This document shows positions 62,819 to 64,000 of a stretch of DNA of 64,000 nt, piece by piece. The translations under genes were made by a program, and so were the position numbers. The DNA is taken from the NCBI RefSeq assembly GCF_005402965.1, contig NZ_BJCF01000008.1:1-64000 (forward strand), in the 5' to 3' direction. Position 1 is the stretch's first letter, and every line of letters begins with the position of its first letter. Below the pieces are notes generated by a model that did no database searches, was not told the DNA's origin, and saw only the letters and a list, made by a program, of their open reading frames with translations. The stretch comes from Dolichospermum planctonicum (GTDB taxonomy: Bacteria > Cyanobacteriota > Cyanobacteriia > Cyanobacteriales > Nostocaceae).

Positions 62819-63880
62819 TTAATTAACTGGAGAATGTCTTTCAATTGCTAGTTCAATCAATTGATCTACTAATTGGGCAAATGGTATACCAGTATTAGCC
62901 CAGAGTTGGGGATACATACTTGTGGAGGTAAACCCTGGTAAGGTATTAATTTCATTGATGAAAATTTCTCCCGTAGTTTCCACATAGAAAAAGTCTACTC
63001 TAGATAAACCAGCAGCATCAACAGCAGCAAAAGCTTGTAAGGCCATTTCTTGAATTTGCTGTGCTACTAACTCTGGTAAATTTGCGGGAATGAATAAATC
63101 CGCTTTACCAGGTGTATATTTAGTTTCGTAGTCGTAAAAATCACTATCAAAAGTAATTTCACCTATGACTGACGCTTTCGGGTTATCATTACCTAAAACG
63201 GCACATTCAACCTCTCTAGCGACAACTCCAGCTTCAACGATAATGCGTCTATCATAAGTAGCAGCATTATCTAATGCTACCTCTAATTCTTGACGCGATC
63301 GCACTTTAGCAATTCCCACTGATGAACCTAGATTAGCAGGTTTGACAAAACAAGGATAGCCCAATGTGGCCTCAATTTCATCACACAATTTCGGAAATAC
63401 ACAAGGATTTGACCAAATTTCCGCTCTGGTGACAGTTTTATATTTTACTTGAGGTAATCCCGCTTGAGCAAAAGCCATTTTCATGGCAATTTTGTCCATT
63501 CCCGTTGCTGAACCCAATACCCCAGAACCGACAAAGGGAACTTGTGTTAAGGTTAATAAACCCTGTATTGTACCATCTTCTCCATTCGGACCATGAAGAA
63601 TGGGAAACCAAAGCTCAACTTGTGCGGTTTCGGGTGGGAATTGCCATAAATTAGGGGTTGTAGATAGGATTTCTTGGGGAACACCAGATTCTAGAACTTG
63701 TTGGGCCATAACTCCAGATTGCCAAACTCCATCTTTTTGGATATAAAAAGGCAAAATTTCGTATTTATTAGCATTTGCTTCTAATTTTAGACCTTGAGCG
63801 ATCGCCCTTGCAGAAATTATTGAAACTTCATGTTCCCCGGAACGTCCACCAAATAGCAAACCCACCCGTAGCTTATTCAT
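62819..63880 (-). CDS. ddl: D-alanine--D-alanine ligase
   Basis: A 353-residue ATP-grasp enzyme that joins two D-alanines for peptidoglycan precursors in the cytosol. It has [11 protein letters not shown] near the start, the metal/ADP-site segments [28 protein letters not shown] and the C-terminal [19 protein letters not shown] start it at ATG 63880 ([12 protein letters not shown]), which is preceded by a GGAG 11-12 bp upstream. A longer in-frame extension to 63907 begins with TTG and adds MRVLEIYKK, with no support. The first 120 bp of the minus-strand upstream region run off the window. Confidence 0.95.
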   Translation of the reverse strand: MNKLRVGLLFGGRSGEHEVSIISARAIAQGLKLEANANKYEILPFYIQKDGVWQSGVMAQQVLESGVPQEILSTTPNLWQFPPETAQVELWFPILHGPNGEDGTIQGLLTLTQVPFVGSGVLGSATGMDKIAMKMAFAQAGLPQVKYKTVTRAEIWSNPCVFPKLCDEIEATLGYPCFVKPANLGSSVGIAKVRSRQELEVALDNAATYDRRIIVEAGVVAREVECAVLGNDNPKASVIGEITFDSDFYDYETKYTPGKADLFIPANLPELVAQQIQEMALQAFAAVDAAGLSRVDFFYVETTGEIFINEINTLPGFTSTSMYPQLWANTGIPFAQLVDQLIELAIERHSPVN

Positions 63881-64000
63881 TTTCTTATATATCTCCAAAA
63901 CCCGCAATTTCCATTATTACCAAAGAAGAGCCACTGTTAATTAACCCCCCGTCATGGATCTCTACCTCATCTATATTATCTTTTATAGATATTTATTCGC

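Noticed and set aside
63881-63907. Nine-codon N-terminal extension of ddl
   Set aside because: Begins with TTG. The ATG at 63880 has a GGAG upstream and matches the usual ddl N-terminus.

Overview
The window looks like chromosomal DNA of a filamentous, heterocyst-type cyanobacterium (Nostocales; Dolichospermum/Anabaena/Aphanizomenon-like). The sequence is AT-rich. The HIP1 octamer GCGATCGC recurs throughout, and heptameric short tandem repeats (ACTGACA, CCCATTA, CAATTAC types) fill many gaps. A plant-type zeta-carotene desaturase, a PucC-like chlorophyll-carrier MFS protein and several families found mainly in cyanobacteria (DUF6930, a TM2 protein, a small coiled-coil protein) point the same way. 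The genus is an inference. No rRNA, tRNA, CRISPR array or prophage was seen.

Layout. 1-354: two and a bit tandem copies of a 149-bp repeat carrying a dispersed palindrome. 0.35-9 kb: metabolic genes (MDR dehydrogenase, inositol-phosphatase-like enzyme, PucC-like transporter, aldo/keto reductase, SRPBCC protein, crtQ), a small ribbon-helix-helix gene, and a DUF6930 gene bracketed by a TnpB relic and a full TnpB gene. 10-19 kb: A-type Fe-S carrier, TPR proteins, a TIGR01777 epimerase, a copper-type P1B ATPase, a TM2 protein, a CPBP protease, and a TPR gene enclosed by 38-bp inverted repeats. 19-34 kb: uvrB, a dynamin/Era-like GTPase, a branched-chain amino-acid ABC transporter operon carrying a hicAB toxin-antitoxin pair and a deleted gene remnant, pgi, an ACT-malic enzyme, thrC, Uma2, BrkB/YihY, DUF4112 and an alpha/beta hydrolase.

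34.3-61.5 kb is one large cell-surface polysaccharide locus. On the minus strand are a WecB/TagA glycosyltransferase and a Wzz/BY-kinase. On the plus strand are an ABC-2 polysaccharide exporter (Wzm/Wzt-like with a C-terminal cargo domain), a CMP-nonulosonate synthetase-like enzyme, a four-domain NeuB-like synthase, a DUF115 protein, sugar-modifying enzymes (DegT aminotransferase, cupin, methyltransferases), eight recognisable glycosyltransferases and one glycosyltransferase-like protein, and a Wzy/ligase-type membrane protein. The set suggests synthesis, modification and export of an acidic, possibly nonulosonic-acid-containing glycan. The locus is littered with truncated genes and repeats, and one methyltransferase gene contains six GCTT units in frame, a candidate phase-variation switch.

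61.5-64 kb: a structured intergenic region with a small inverted-repeat element and two strong stem-loops, a small membrane protein and ddl (D-Ala-D-Ala ligase).
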